From contig NC_016109.1 in NCBI RefSeq assembly GCF_000269985.1, positions 8,707,001 through 8,771,000 on the forward strand: a DNA stretch of 64,000 bases. The letters are read 5' to 3'. Below are positions 1 through 9,287 of the stretch, one piece after another. This stretch comes from Kitasatospora setae KM-6054. GTDB lineage: Bacteria; Actinomycetota; Actinomycetes; Streptomycetales; Streptomycetaceae. Every line of letters starts with the position of its first letter. The stretch's first letter is position 1. A program made the translations under genes and the position numbers. Under the pieces are notes generated by a model. That model saw only the letters and a program-made list of their open reading frames with translations. It did no database searches and was not told the DNA's origin.

Positions 1-1131
1 TTCGGCGAACCGCTCTCCGCGGAACCCGGCACCGGCGCCCCCTGGGCCGTCCTGCCCGCCCACGTCGACGCCGGCGCGCACCTGGAGAAGATGTACCTGC
101 GGCTGCGCCTGGCGGTGGAGAGCGACGTGCGCTGCGTGATCGGCATCAACCCCGCCATGATCGCCGCCCTGCCGCACCAGCTGAACCTGTGGTGGCCCAG
201 GATCCTCAAGGACATCGCCGACGGCACCCTCGGCGGCCTGCCCCACGGCGCCCCCAACCCGCGGCGCGCCGCCGAACTGGAGCGGATCGCCGCCCGCCAC
301 CACACCGTGCGCCCCGCCCACATCTGGCCGCGCATGCGCGCCCTGTTCTGCTGGACCACCGGACTGGCCTCCCTCTACCTGCCCCGGCTGCGCGAGGAGT
401 TCGGCCCGGACGTGGCCCTCCTGCCCGCACCGGTCGCCGCCTCCGAAGGGCCGGTCGGGGTCGCGCTCGACCGGCACCCCAGCGCCGGGAGCCTGGTCGT
501 CACCGCCGCCGTCCACGAGTTCGCCGACGCCGAGGACGACCTCACCCCCGACACCGAGACCCTCCTGCCCGAGGAACTCGAGACCGGCCGCGACTACCAC
601 GTGGTCTTCAGCCACGTCGGCGGCCTCTACCGGTACGCCGTCGGCGACGTGGTCCGCGTCGTCGACCGCGCCGGGGGCGCGCCCCGCCTGGAGTACACCG
701 GCCGCAGCACCCGGTCCGACGCGGCCGGCGAGCGGCTGCGCGACGCCCAGGTGACCCGCGCCCTGGCCGTCGCCCTGGGCCGTACCGGCCTCGAACTGCG
801 CAACGTCGCCTGCCGGGTCCGGCCCTCCGCGCCCGGCGCCGCGCCCGGCTACGAGTTCGCGCTCTCCCCCCGCGCGCCCTGGAACGAGGACGGGAGCCGG
901 CGCTTCCTCCACCTCCTCGACGCGCAGCTGGGCACCGAGTCCGCCGGCTACCGCACCGCCCGCGCCGGCGGCCGGCTCGCACCCCCCACCCTCCTGCGCC
1001 TGGCCCCCGAGGCCTTCGCCGAGGACTGGCAGGCGGCCGTCGCCTCCGGCATCCGGCCCACCCAGGTCAAGGACCGGCTGTTCCGCCAGGACGACGCCCA
1101 GTGGGCACGACTGACCGACGGCCACCACTGA
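1..1131 (+). CDS. GH3 family acyl-adenylating enzyme (5' partial)
   Basis: The frame is open from base 1 to a TGA at 1129, so the N-terminus lies outside the window. The visible 376 residues resemble the C-terminal two thirds of GH3-type (auxin-responsive-promoter family) enzymes, which adenylate a carboxylic acid and pass it to an amine. The clearest match is the LYRYAVGDVVRV segment at nt 628-663. The downstream P450, methyltransferases and oxidoreductase suggest it activates an acid intermediate of a specialised metabolite; the substrate cannot be read. The last codons (LTDGHH) are already the first unit of a 17-bp tandem repeat that continues past the stop. Confidence 0.75.
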   Translation, partial: FGEPLSAEPGTGAPWAVLPAHVDAGAHLEKMYLRLRLAVESDVRCVIGINPAMIAALPHQLNLWWPRILKDIADGTLGGLPHGAPNPRRAAELERIAARHHTVRPAHIWPRMRALFCWTTGLASLYLPRLREEFGPDVALLPAPVAASEGPVGVALDRHPSAGSLVVTAAVHEFADAEDDLTPDTETLLPEELETGRDYHVVFSHVGGLYRYAVGDVVRVVDRAGGAPRLEYTGRSTRSDAAGERLRDAQVTRALAVALGRTGLELRNVACRVRPSAPGAAPGYEFALSPRAPWNEDGSRRFLHLLDAQLGTESAGYRTARAGGRLAPPTLLRLAPEAFAEDWQAAVASGIRPTQVKDRLFRQDDAQWARLTDGHH

Positions 1132-1267
1132 CCGACGGCCACCACCGGCCGCACGGCCACCACTCACCGACGGGCACCACTCACCGACGGCCACCACTCA
1201 CCGACGGGCACCACTCACCGACGGGCACCACTCACCGACGGCCACCACTGACCGACGGGCACCACTC
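1114..1267. repeat. 17-bp tandem repeat across the GH3 stop codon
   Basis: About nine copies of a 17-bp unit (ACCGACGGSCACCACTS) run from the end of the GH3 gene to 30 bp before the next start. The third copy is an 18-bp variant. Units at 1166, 1183, 1200, 1217, 1234 and 1251 are regular. As 17 is not a multiple of 3, copy-number change moves the position and frame of the stop and alters the intercistronic spacing. Confidence 0.9.
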
Positions 1268-1298
1268 ACCGGCCGCACGGCCCGGGAAGGACACCCCC

Positions 1299-2156
1299 AT
1301 GACCGCCTCACTCGACGCCGTCGAACGCACCGCCCTGCTCACCGCGGCCCTGCGGGCCGCCGAGACCCGGCGCCCCGACCGGCTCTACGAGGACCCCTAC
1401 GCCGACGCGCTGGCCGGCGACATCGGCCCCGAACTCCTGGCCCAGGTGCGGGCCGCCACCTTCCCCGCCGACGGCGAGCGCACCCTGCCCAGCACCCCCG
1501 ACTACAACGCGATCCGCACCAGGTTCTTCGACGACTACCTGAAGGAGGCGGCCGCCGACCCCGCCACCACCCAGATCGTGCTCGCCCCCGCCGGCATGGA
1601 CTCGCGCGCCTACCGCACCGACTGGCCCGCGCGCGTACGGTGGTTCGAGGTCGACCGCCCCGCCGTCCTCGCCTACAAGCAGCAACGCCTCGGCGCCGTC
1701 CAGGCCCGCACCGACCACCGCAAGGTCGCCGTCGACCTGACCTCACCCGACTGGGAACAGGACCTCCAGAACGCCGGCTACGACCCGTCGGCGCCCTCCA
1801 CCTGGCTGCTCGAAGGGCTGCTCTACTACATCCCCGAGGCCGACACCCACCGCATCCTCCAGCGGGTCGCCGCGATCTCCGCCCCCGGCAGCCGGATAGC
1901 CGCCGACATCGTCAACGCCGACGCCCTGACGCTCGCGCACATGCGCGGACTGCTGGACGTGTTCGAGAGCTGGGGCTGCCCCTGGCTGTTCGGCACCAAC
2001 GAACCGGAAGCCCTCTTCGACCAGTACGGCTACACCACCCGGGCCCTGCAGCCCGGCGAGGACGGAGCCGACTTCGGCCGCTGGCCCGACCCCGTGCCGC
2101 CGCGCTCCGTCCAGGGCGTGCGCCGGGTGTTCTTCGTCCACGGCAGGCGGCGCTGA
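1299..2156 (+). CDS. SAM-dependent methyltransferase, PPM/leucine carboxyl methyltransferase type
   Basis: 285 aa, ATG at 1299 with GGGAAGGA about 8 nt upstream. The N-terminus (TALLTAALRAAE, then RLYEDPYADALAG) and the later segments APAGMDSRAYR and WFEVDRPAVLAYK are typical of the actinobacterial PPM1-like class I methyltransferases that methylate O atoms or carboxylates. WLLEGLLYYI is the usual family signature near residue 170. It follows the 17-bp repeat tract and is separated by one base from the next gene, so it belongs to the metabolic operon. Substrate unknown. Confidence 0.85.
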   Translation: MTASLDAVERTALLTAALRAAETRRPDRLYEDPYADALAGDIGPELLAQVRAATFPADGERTLPSTPDYNAIRTRFFDDYLKEAAADPATTQIVLAPAGMDSRAYRTDWPARVRWFEVDRPAVLAYKQQRLGAVQARTDHRKVAVDLTSPDWEQDLQNAGYDPSAPSTWLLEGLLYYIPEADTHRILQRVAAISAPGSRIAADIVNADALTLAHMRGLLDVFESWGCPWLFGTNEPEALFDQYGYTTRALQPGEDGADFGRWPDPVPPRSVQGVRRVFFVHGRRR

Positions 2157-2157
2157 C

Positions 2158-3603
2158 ATGCCCGTGGCCGTCATCGCGGGAGGCAGCATCGCCGGCCTGG
2201 CCGCCGCCCTGGCCCTGCACGGCATCGGCTACCGCGTCCACGTCCTCGAACGCGGGGACGAGCCGCCACCGCGCCGGGCCGGCGAAGCCGCCCCGGACCG
2301 CCCCCGCCCCACCGCGCCGCAGGCCCTGCACTCGCACACCCTCACCTCGCTGGGCCTGCGCGTCCTGCGCGAACGCGCCCCGCAGGTCCTGGCCGCGGCC
2401 CGGGACGCCGGCGCCCACCTGCTCGACCTCACCCTGGCCATGCCCGCCGGCGCCACCGACGCCGCCCGCGAACCCGGCGACGACGAACTGGCCGCCCTCG
2501 GCTGCCGCCGCCCCACCCTCGAACGCGCCCTCCACGACACGGTACGCACCCTGCCCGGCGTCACCCTCCACCACCGCGCGACCCTCGCCGCCCTGGAACT
2601 CGACCCGGCGCGACGGGCGGTGCGCGCGGTACGCACCACCGCCGGCGAACGGCTGCCGGCCGACATCGTCGTCGACGCCACCGGCCGCACGGCCGCACAC
2701 CGGGCCTGGCTGCGCGACGCGGGCACGCCCCCGCCCGAGGACCGCGCCGAGCCCTCCGGCCTGCGCGGCCACACCCGCGTCTACCGGCTCCGCTCCGCCA
2801 CCGCCCCCGGCCCCCTCAACCGCGGCAACGCCGCCGGCGACATCTGGGACCACTACGCGGGCGTCCTGCACCCGGGCGACGGCGACACCTTCTCCATCGC
2901 CCTGGCCACCCTGCCCGGCGACCGCGGCCTGAGCGCACTGCGCACCGCGGCCGGCTTCACCGCCGCGGCCCGCGCCACCCCCGGCCTGGGCCCCTGGCTG
3001 GCGGACGGCGTCAGCGAACCCCTCTCCCCGGTCCGCGCCATCACCGCGCCGCCCAACACCCTGCGCGGCGCCGCCCTGGCCCCCCGGCCCCCCGTCACCG
3101 GGCTCTACCCGCTGGGCGACGCCGCCTGCACCACCAACCCCCTCTTCGGACGCGGCATGTCCCTCGCCCTGGAACACGCCTTCCGCCTCGCCGACCTGCT
3201 CGCCGCCCACCCCCGGCCCGGCGAGGAAGCCGCCCACGACGCGGCCCGGCTCACCACGACCCTCCTCCTGCCCTGGTACGAACACTCCGCCGCCGCCGAC
3301 CGGGCCCGCATCGCCCGCTGGCAGGCCGCCGTCGACGGCGCCGCGCCCCCGCCGCCACCCCCGGCGGACCCGGCGGACCCGCCCGGCCCCGCCGCCCTCG
3401 CCGCGGCCGCCGCCACCGACGCAGTCGTCTGGCGCGCCCTGACCCGCACGCTGATGACCCTGGCCACCCCCGCGCAGGCCCTGGGGGACGACAAGATCCT
3501 CGCCAGGATCCGCCAGGCACCCCCGCCCCCCGCCCGCCCGCAGGCCCCGCCGCACGCCGAACTCGTCCGCCTCGTCACCCAGGCGGCCGGAGCCCGCCCG
3601 TGA
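2158..3603 (+). CDS. FAD-dependent oxidoreductase/monooxygenase
   Basis: 481 aa. The Rossmann FAD motif is at the extreme N-terminus (VIAGGSIAGLAAALAL then VLERG), and the second FAD/GD motif is LYPLGDAACTTNPLFGRG near residue 320. This is the architecture of class A flavoprotein monooxygenases/halogenase-like hydroxylases; no halogenase WxWxIP motif was seen. The C-terminal third is proline/alanine rich (AAPPPPPPADPADPPG) and may be a flexible linker. The start is 1 nt after the preceding stop, and the stop overlaps the next GTG (GTGA), so it is translationally coupled on both sides. Confidence 0.82.
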   Translation: MPVAVIAGGSIAGLAAALALHGIGYRVHVLERGDEPPPRRAGEAAPDRPRPTAPQALHSHTLTSLGLRVLRERAPQVLAAARDAGAHLLDLTLAMPAGATDAAREPGDDELAALGCRRPTLERALHDTVRTLPGVTLHHRATLAALELDPARRAVRAVRTTAGERLPADIVVDATGRTAAHRAWLRDAGTPPPEDRAEPSGLRGHTRVYRLRSATAPGPLNRGNAAGDIWDHYAGVLHPGDGDTFSIALATLPGDRGLSALRTAAGFTAAARATPGLGPWLADGVSEPLSPVRAITAPPNTLRGAALAPRPPVTGLYPLGDAACTTNPLFGRGMSLALEHAFRLADLLAAHPRPGEEAAHDAARLTTTLLLPWYEHSAAADRARIARWQAAVDGAAPPPPPPADPADPPGPAALAAAAATDAVVWRALTRTLMTLATPAQALGDDKILARIRQAPPPPARPQAPPHAELVRLVTQAAGARP

Positions 3604-4772
3604 GCGCCCGCCCGTCCGTGAGCGCCCGCCCGCCCGCACCGGCCCACCAGGACGCCGCCGCCCCCCGCACCCGCCGCGTCCTGCTCGCCCCCATCACCGT
3701 CACCCCGTCCAAACCCCTGACACCCAGCCACCTCAAAGGGCTGCTGTGGACCGACGTCATGTACCGGGCCACCCAGCCACTGGCCCACGTCACCTACCGC
3801 TACAGCCACACCACCTACCACCCCACCGAACAGACCCTGGGATTCTGGGAGTACCTCGACCGCACCCAGGGCGACACCGACTACGCCGACCTCAGCGAGG
3901 AACAGATCGGCGCCCACTACGTCGCCTTCCGCGCCGAACCCGACCGCCCCCCGGCCCACCACCTGCAGCCCTACCAGGACGCCGTCGAGCAGGGCTGGGT
4001 CCACCCCGCCTCGGCACGGATCCTGAGCCTGTGGGCCGGGCACTACCGCGGCCTGGGCCTGCACGACCCCGGACTCCAGGCCCACCAGCCCCCCGGCCTC
4101 ACCCTCGACGAGGCGTTCACCACCCTGCGCGCCCACGGCATGTGCCTGGACCAGCGCCCCTTCGGCGGCCCCGTCCACCTCGACCTCACCCGGCACGGCC
4201 TGCCCCTGCGCCAGATCGTCACCCGCGACGGACGACCCAACTACCTCGCCTGCGCACTGCGCGAACTCATCCCCCTCGCCGGCGACTTCGACGAGATCGT
4301 CCTGCTCTACGACCCCGAACTGGACCCCGACTACCAACTGCTGGAACGCGTCCTGACCGCCCTCGGCCCCACCGTCCGCCGGATCCCCGTCGGCCGCGTG
4401 CCCATCGACGGCCGCATCCGCTCCGCCCGCCACGGCGGCGACCCCGGGCACCACGCCGCCGCGCTGCTCACCGCCGCCCACGCCGACCACGACGCCGACG
4501 CCGTACGCCTGGGCATGCGCCTCTACTTCATCGCCGTCCTGGGCCCCGGACAGCAGCAGTCCTTCCGCCCCGACCTGCTGCGCCAGTGCCTGGGCCGCGC
4601 CCAGCGGCTGCTGGCCGCCGCCGCCCCCGCCGACCCCGCCCACCTGGCCGGCCTCCTCGGCGGGCACCGCCGCGACCACACCTACGTCGACCCGTACCGG
4701 CTCACCTCCGCCCTGCTCGGCAAGCGCCGCGCCGCACCCGCCCGCGACCTCCTCACGGAGGTGTTCGTATGA
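3600..4772 (+). CDS. uncharacterised cluster protein (390 aa)
   Basis: No family is recognised. GTG at 3600 overlaps the FAD gene stop; a second in-frame GTG with the same following bases lies at 3618 (the GTGAGCGCCCGCCCG stretch is duplicated), so the start is ambiguous by six codons. The protein is soluble, with a low-complexity first 25 residues, an aromatic stretch near residues 50-85 and a Rossmann-like half (FDEIVLLYDPELDPDYQ, then RRIPVGRVPIDGR) around residues 225-275. It ends with ATGA overlap onto the next gene, so it is coexpressed with the tailoring enzymes and probably acts in the same pathway. Confidence 0.6.
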   Translation: MSARPSVSARPPAPAHQDAAAPRTRRVLLAPITVTPSKPLTPSHLKGLLWTDVMYRATQPLAHVTYRYSHTTYHPTEQTLGFWEYLDRTQGDTDYADLSEEQIGAHYVAFRAEPDRPPAHHLQPYQDAVEQGWVHPASARILSLWAGHYRGLGLHDPGLQAHQPPGLTLDEAFTTLRAHGMCLDQRPFGGPVHLDLTRHGLPLRQIVTRDGRPNYLACALRELIPLAGDFDEIVLLYDPELDPDYQLLERVLTALGPTVRRIPVGRVPIDGRIRSARHGGDPGHHAAALLTAAHADHDADAVRLGMRLYFIAVLGPGQQQSFRPDLLRQCLGRAQRLLAAAAPADPAHLAGLLGGHRRDHTYVDPYRLTSALLGKRRAAPARDLLTEVFV

Positions 4773-5557
4773 GCCCGAGCCCGAGCCCGGTCCTGGACCC
4801 CGCCCAGGACCGGCTGCGCCACGCCGCGGCGGGCCGGGTCCGCCGCGCCCGACCGGACCTCGCCGCCCGCTACGACCTGGACACCACCGAGGGCCTGCTC
4901 GAAGCCCAGCAGGCCGTCGCCACCAGGGCGGGGGACGGGGCGGGGGAGGAGGGCACCCTGGCCGCCGTCGTGGTGCGCCACGTCGACCTCGCCGCCTGGG
5001 TACGCTCCACCTGCGAGTTCGCCCTCGCCCTGGACCCGGCCCTGGCACGGCCCTGGCGCCGCTCCTTCACCCGCACGGTCTTCCTCGCGGGCAACCCGGA
5101 CAACCTGCGCGAGCGCTTCCCGTTCGCCCACACCGGCGCCGGCGCCGCCTGGACACCGCCGGGACCGGACAAGGACACCGCCGCCCTGCGCAGGCTCCTG
5201 AAGACCTTCGACGGGCCGGCCGGGCCGCCCGCCCGGCCCGCCACCGACATCCTCATCCCCGCCGGCCCCGGCCCCCACGGCCCCGGCGGCCGGGCCGCCC
5301 GCCACCGCGACCTCTACCTCGCCACCGCGGGGTGCACCCTCTCCGAAGCCCTGGTGCACCTCAACCACATCCTGGTCGAGGCGGTCCTGGACGGGCTGAT
5401 CGCCCCGGGGGAGCGGCTGACCCTGCGCCAGATCCCCCGGCTCACCGGCATCGAAGCGCCGTTCGCCGCCCTGCGCGTCGTCGCGGAACCCCACCGCCGC
5501 GGCCGGCTCAAGGCCGCCGCCGCCCTCACCGAGGAGATCCCCCCGTGCCCGCAATGA
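4769..5557 (+). CDS. uncharacterised protein, DUF6182-like
   Basis: 262 aa, ATG at 4769 overlapping the previous stop. The text RRSFTRTVFLAGNPDNLRER, then LRRLLKTFDGP and LVHLNHILVEAVLDGLIAPG resembles Streptomyces proteins I recall as DUF6182, found in polyketide-like clusters; this assignment is from memory and not verified. No catalytic motif or membrane segment is visible. The 3' end overlaps the start region of the following gene. Its role is unknown; operon position suggests an accessory biosynthetic function. Confidence 0.55.
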   Translation: MSPSPSPVLDPAQDRLRHAAAGRVRRARPDLAARYDLDTTEGLLEAQQAVATRAGDGAGEEGTLAAVVVRHVDLAAWVRSTCEFALALDPALARPWRRSFTRTVFLAGNPDNLRERFPFAHTGAGAAWTPPGPDKDTAALRRLLKTFDGPAGPPARPATDILIPAGPGPHGPGGRAARHRDLYLATAGCTLSEALVHLNHILVEAVLDGLIAPGERLTLRQIPRLTGIEAPFAALRVVAEPHRRGRLKAAAALTEEIPPCPQ

Positions 5558-6234
5558 GCGCACCGGCCACCGCCGCGACCGCCGCCCTCCCGGAACCCGC
5601 CGCCGCGACCGCCGCCGAGCCCGCCGCCGGGACCATCCGGCTCGGCTACCACGGCTCACCCGAGGTCGCCCACCGCGTCACCGCCCTCGCCGGCCTCCCC
5701 GAGGCCACCGTCACGCTCCACCCGTACGACATCACCGACCCCTTCCGCGGCCTGCGCGAGGGCGACCTCGACCTCATCATCGTCAAGTTCTCCCTCCGCG
5801 AACCCGACCTCGCCGTCAGCCGGGTCCTCACCCACGACGCCCGCGCCGTCGTCGTCGGCGCCCGCCACCCACTGGCCGCCCGCACCTCCGTCTCCGTCGA
5901 GGAACTCGCCGACCACGACGCCTTCCACCGCCCCGGCGACCTCCCCGCCTACGTCTGGGACGAAGTCGTCCCGCCCCGCACCCCCGCCGGCCGCCCGATC
6001 CGGCGCCGCCACCGCGTCACCGACATCCCCCGCATGATGGCCCTGGTCGCCGAGGGCGCCGCCGTGCACCTCTCCCTGATCTCCCTCGCCGACGTCGCAC
6101 CGCCCACCGTGCGGATCGTCCCCGTCCACGACCTGCCGCCCGCCCCCGTCGCCCTCGCCTGGCACCGCGCCACCGGACTCCCGCCCCACGCCGCCCGCTA
6201 CGTCACCGCGGCCGAACAGGCGGCCTCCCGGTGA
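5545..6234 (+). CDS. LysR-type effector-binding domain protein lacking an HTH
   Basis: 229 aa if translated from GTG 5545, which has GAGGAG (5531-5536) at ideal 8-nt spacing; ATG 5554 is in frame but 17 nt from that site. The sequence TIRLGYHGSPEVAHRV ... GDLDLIIVKF ... VVVGARHPLAARTSVSVEEL has the form of the periplasmic-binding-like effector domain of LysR regulators. No winged-helix DNA-binding domain precedes it; an Ala/Pro-rich 30-residue leader does. It may sense a pathway ligand, partner with a full-length regulator, or have been recruited as a binding protein or enzyme. GTGA overlap with the next gene. Confidence 0.7.
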   Translation: MPAMSAPATAATAALPEPAAATAAEPAAGTIRLGYHGSPEVAHRVTALAGLPEATVTLHPYDITDPFRGLREGDLDLIIVKFSLREPDLAVSRVLTHDARAVVVGARHPLAARTSVSVEELADHDAFHRPGDLPAYVWDEVVPPRTPAGRPIRRRHRVTDIPRMMALVAEGAAVHLSLISLADVAPPTVRIVPVHDLPPAPVALAWHRATGLPPHAARYVTAAEQAASR

Positions 6235-7004
6235 CCGCACCCACCAGAACCCCCGTCGTCCTGCTGCACGCCCTCTCCCTGCACGCCTCGATGTGGGACC
6301 ACCACACCCAGGCCCTACGCGCCCGCGGACACCAGGTCATCGCCTTCGACCAGCGCGGATTCGGCACCACGCCCCTCGGCACCGCGCAGCCCTCCCTCGA
6401 CGTCGTCGCCGACGACCTCGCACGGCTCCTCGACGACCGCGGCATCGACCGCGCCGTCCTCGCGGGCTCCTCCATGGGCGGCTACGCCGCCATGGCCTTC
6501 CTCGCCCGCCACCCCGGCCGCACCGCCGCCCTCGCCCTGCTCTCCGCCCGGGCCACCGCGGACACCCCCGAAGCCCGCGCCCAGCGCCTGCGCTTCGCCG
6601 ACCTCGTCGAGGACGCGCCCACCCGCGCGACGGTCATCGACCAAACCACCCCGCTCCTGGTCGGCGCGACCACCCGCGCCCGCCACCCCGAGATCCTCGC
6701 CCGGCTGCTCGCCGACGCCCGGGCCGCGGACCCGAAAGCGCTCGCCTGGGCCCAACGGGCCATCGCCGCCCGCCCCGACGCCACCGCCACACTGCGCGCC
6801 ACCGACGTGCCCGCCGTGGTCATCGCCGGCGACCAGGACGCCCTGGTCGGCTACGAGGAGTCCCGGCAGACCGCCGAGGCACTTCCCCAAGGCCACCTGG
6901 TCAGCATCCCGGACGCCGGACACCTGCAACCACTGGAGGCCCCGGCCGCCGTGGCCGACGCGCTGCACGGCCTCCTCGACCGGATCGGAGACACACCGTG
7001 CTGA
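6231..7004 (+). CDS. alpha/beta-hydrolase
   Basis: 257 aa, GTG at 6231 overlapping the previous stop. It has the alpha/beta-hydrolase oxyanion region VVLLHALSLHASMWD, the strand IAFDQRGFGTTP, the nucleophile elbow GSSMGGYAA (Ser near residue 83), acid IAGDQDALVG near 205 and the catalytic His in IPDAGHLQPLEAP near 228. The triad is therefore intact. In this operon it could hydrolyse a thioester, ester or lactone intermediate. The last seven bases overlap the following methyltransferase start. Confidence 0.85.
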   Translation: MTAPTRTPVVLLHALSLHASMWDHHTQALRARGHQVIAFDQRGFGTTPLGTAQPSLDVVADDLARLLDDRGIDRAVLAGSSMGGYAAMAFLARHPGRTAALALLSARATADTPEARAQRLRFADLVEDAPTRATVIDQTTPLLVGATTRARHPEILARLLADARAADPKALAWAQRAIAARPDATATLRATDVPAVVIAGDQDALVGYEESRQTAEALPQGHLVSIPDAGHLQPLEAPAAVADALHGLLDRIGDTPC

Positions 7005-7852
7005 CCGAGGACCACCGCGCCTGGGGCCACACCGCCTCCACCGGCCTGGGCTTCACCCACCACGCCATCGTCGACACCCACTTCCGCGCCTGCCGCGACC
7101 CCTACCTCGACCTGCTCCGCCAAGCCGGACTCCAACCCGGCTGGCACGTCCTGGACGCCGGCTGCGGCCCCGGCGACTTCCTCCCGGCCATCGCCGGCCA
7201 CATCGGCCCCCGCGGCCGGATCACCGCACTCGACCTCGCCCCGGAGAACGCCGCCCTCGCCGCCGAACGCGTCAGCGCCGCACCGCCCGGCTGCCCCGTC
7301 GACGTCCGCCAGGGATCCGTGACGGACCTGCCCCACCCCGACGACACCTTCGACGCCGTCTGGTGCTCCAACACCGTCCAGTACCTCGACGACACCCAGC
7401 TCGACCGCTTCCTGGCGGAAGCGATCCGCGTCACCCGCCCCGGCGGCCTCCTCGCCATCAAGGACCTCGACGCCCACCTCATCACCCTCCGCCCCGGCGA
7501 CCCCTACCTCTTCCAGGACTTCTTCCGGACGGCCGGCCGCACACCGGGCTACGCCCGCCAACTGCTCCGCTCACGCGAGCTGTACCGGCGGATGAGGCGC
7601 GCCGGCCTCACCGACGTCCGCCAGCGGACCGTCCTGATCGAACACCACGCCCCGCTGTCACCCGACGCGCTGGACTTCTACACCCAGGCCTGCGACCGGC
7701 TCGCCCGCCAGGCGGAGCAACTCGGCCTGAGCCAGGAGTGGCAGCGCCTGCGCCACGACAAGGACAGCCCCCAGCACCCGCTCAACCACCCCGACGGCTA
7801 CATCAGCGAGGGCAACGTCCTGGCACTCGCCACCGTGCCACCCGCCCCCTGA
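6998..7852 (+). CDS. class I SAM-dependent methyltransferase, UbiE-like
   Basis: 284 aa from GTG 6998, which sits inside the end of the hydrolase gene (7 nt overlap). Motif I is HVLDAGCGPGDFLPAIAG near residues 48-65, motif II ALDLAPENAALA, and motif IV DTFDAVWCSNTVQYL, all expected for Methyltransf_11/UbiE-type enzymes acting on small molecules. It is distinct from the PPM-type enzyme at the operon's 5' end, so two methylations are expected in the pathway. A 92-nt GC-rich gap follows before the P450. Confidence 0.85.
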   Translation: MLTEDHRAWGHTASTGLGFTHHAIVDTHFRACRDPYLDLLRQAGLQPGWHVLDAGCGPGDFLPAIAGHIGPRGRITALDLAPENAALAAERVSAAPPGCPVDVRQGSVTDLPHPDDTFDAVWCSNTVQYLDDTQLDRFLAEAIRVTRPGGLLAIKDLDAHLITLRPGDPYLFQDFFRTAGRTPGYARQLLRSRELYRRMRRAGLTDVRQRTVLIEHHAPLSPDALDFYTQACDRLARQAEQLGLSQEWQRLRHDKDSPQHPLNHPDGYISEGNVLALATVPPAP

Positions 7853-7944
7853 CCCACCCGCACCCGCACCCGCGGGCCCGCGCCGCCCGCCGGCCCGCGC
7901 ACCCCCCGACCCAGCCCCCCGACCCGACGAGGAGAACCCAGCCG

Positions 7945-9276
7945 ATGCCCGCCCCCGCCCCGTGCCCGCCCGCGCCCGGCCAGGTGCCCCTGCTCGGCCA
8001 CGCCCCGGCCCTGCTGCGCCGCCCGCTGTCCTTCTTCGAGGCCACCCGGACCGCCGAACCGCTCGTCCGGGTGGGCTTCGGACCGATCCGCCTCTACCTG
8101 GCCAACGACCCCGCCCTGGTACACCGGATCCAGGTCGACACCGACTCCTTCGAACGCGGCCGCTTCTTCGAACGGCTCGCCAGCAACTTCGGCAACCCGC
8201 TCATCGCCTCCGACGGCGCCGAGCACCAGCACCAGCGACGCGCCCTCAAACCCGCGTTCAGCCGCCGAAGCGTCCGCGACCACACCTCCGCCATCACCGA
8301 GGAGACCGAACGGCGCATCGGCGCCTGGCGCCCGGGCACGGTCGTCGCCGCCGACGAGGAGATGTCGGACCTGGTCGCCGCCGTCGTCCTGCGCAGCCTC
8401 TTCAGCACGCGCCTGAGCCCCACCACCGTCCGCGACATCCGCGAGACGCTGTTCCTGATCGCCCGCCGACTCCTCGTACGCACCGTCTTCCCCGACATCG
8501 TCAGCTCCCTGCCCACCCCCGGCAACCGCCGCTTCGCCGCCTCCGTCGGCCGCTTCCACACCACCGTCGACGAACTGATCCGCGAGCGCCGCGCCAACCC
8601 CCGGCCGCACCACGACATCCTGCAGACCCTGCTCACCACCCGCCACCCCGCCACCGGCGCCCCGCTCAGCGACACCGAGATCCGCAGCGAGTTCCTGATG
8701 CTGCTGTTCGCCGCCCTCGAAACCACCAGCACCTCCCTCAGCTGGGCGGTGTTCGAGGTCGCCCGACGCCCCGACGTGCAGCACCGCCTGCAGAACGAAG
8801 CCGACACCGTGACGGCCGGCGGCCCCCTCGGCTACGACCGCCTCAAGAACCTCACCTACACCCGCCAGGTCATCGACGAGACCCTGCGCCTGCACGCCCC
8901 CATGCTCTTCACCCGCCGCGCCCGCCACGACGTCACCCTCGCCGGGATCACCGTCCCCGCCGGCTCCGAGGTCGGCTACAGCCCGCGAGCCGTGCACCGC
9001 GACCCCGGCCTCTACCCCCACCCAGCCGCCTTCGACCCCGACCGCACCGCCCCCGACAGCGCAACCGACCGCCCCCAGGGCGCCTACTTCCCCTTCGGCA
9101 CCGGCCCGCACCGCTGCATCGGCGAACACCTCGCCCTCACCACCATGACCACGGCCCTGGCCACCCTCGCCACCAAGTGGAACCTGCGGATCGCCCCCGG
9201 CACCCGCATCCGCGAGACCAACAGCTCACTCCCGCACCTCAGCAGCCTCCCACTGCTCCCCACCCCCCGCGGATGA
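7945..9276 (+). CDS. cytochrome P450
   Basis: 443 aa from ATG 7945 with an ACGAGGAGA ribosome site. The I-helix reads FAALETTSTSL (acid-Thr pair kept as E-T-T), the K-helix ExxR is E312-TL-R315, and the heme loop FGTGPHRCIGEH supplies the axial ligand Cys391. The N-terminus has no membrane anchor, as usual for soluble bacterial P450s that need ferredoxin partners; none is encoded nearby. Last gene of the operon, followed by a hairpin at 9288-9308. Likely hydroxylation or epoxidation of the cluster product. Confidence 0.9.
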   Translation: MPAPAPCPPAPGQVPLLGHAPALLRRPLSFFEATRTAEPLVRVGFGPIRLYLANDPALVHRIQVDTDSFERGRFFERLASNFGNPLIASDGAEHQHQRRALKPAFSRRSVRDHTSAITEETERRIGAWRPGTVVAADEEMSDLVAAVVLRSLFSTRLSPTTVRDIRETLFLIARRLLVRTVFPDIVSSLPTPGNRRFAASVGRFHTTVDELIRERRANPRPHHDILQTLLTTRHPATGAPLSDTEIRSEFLMLLFAALETTSTSLSWAVFEVARRPDVQHRLQNEADTVTAGGPLGYDRLKNLTYTRQVIDETLRLHAPMLFTRRARHDVTLAGITVPAGSEVGYSPRAVHRDPGLYPHPAAFDPDRTAPDSATDRPQGAYFPFGTGPHRCIGEHLALTTMTTALATLATKWNLRIAPGTRIRETNSSLPHLSSLPLLPTPRG

Positions 9277-9287
9277 CCGCCCCCGCC

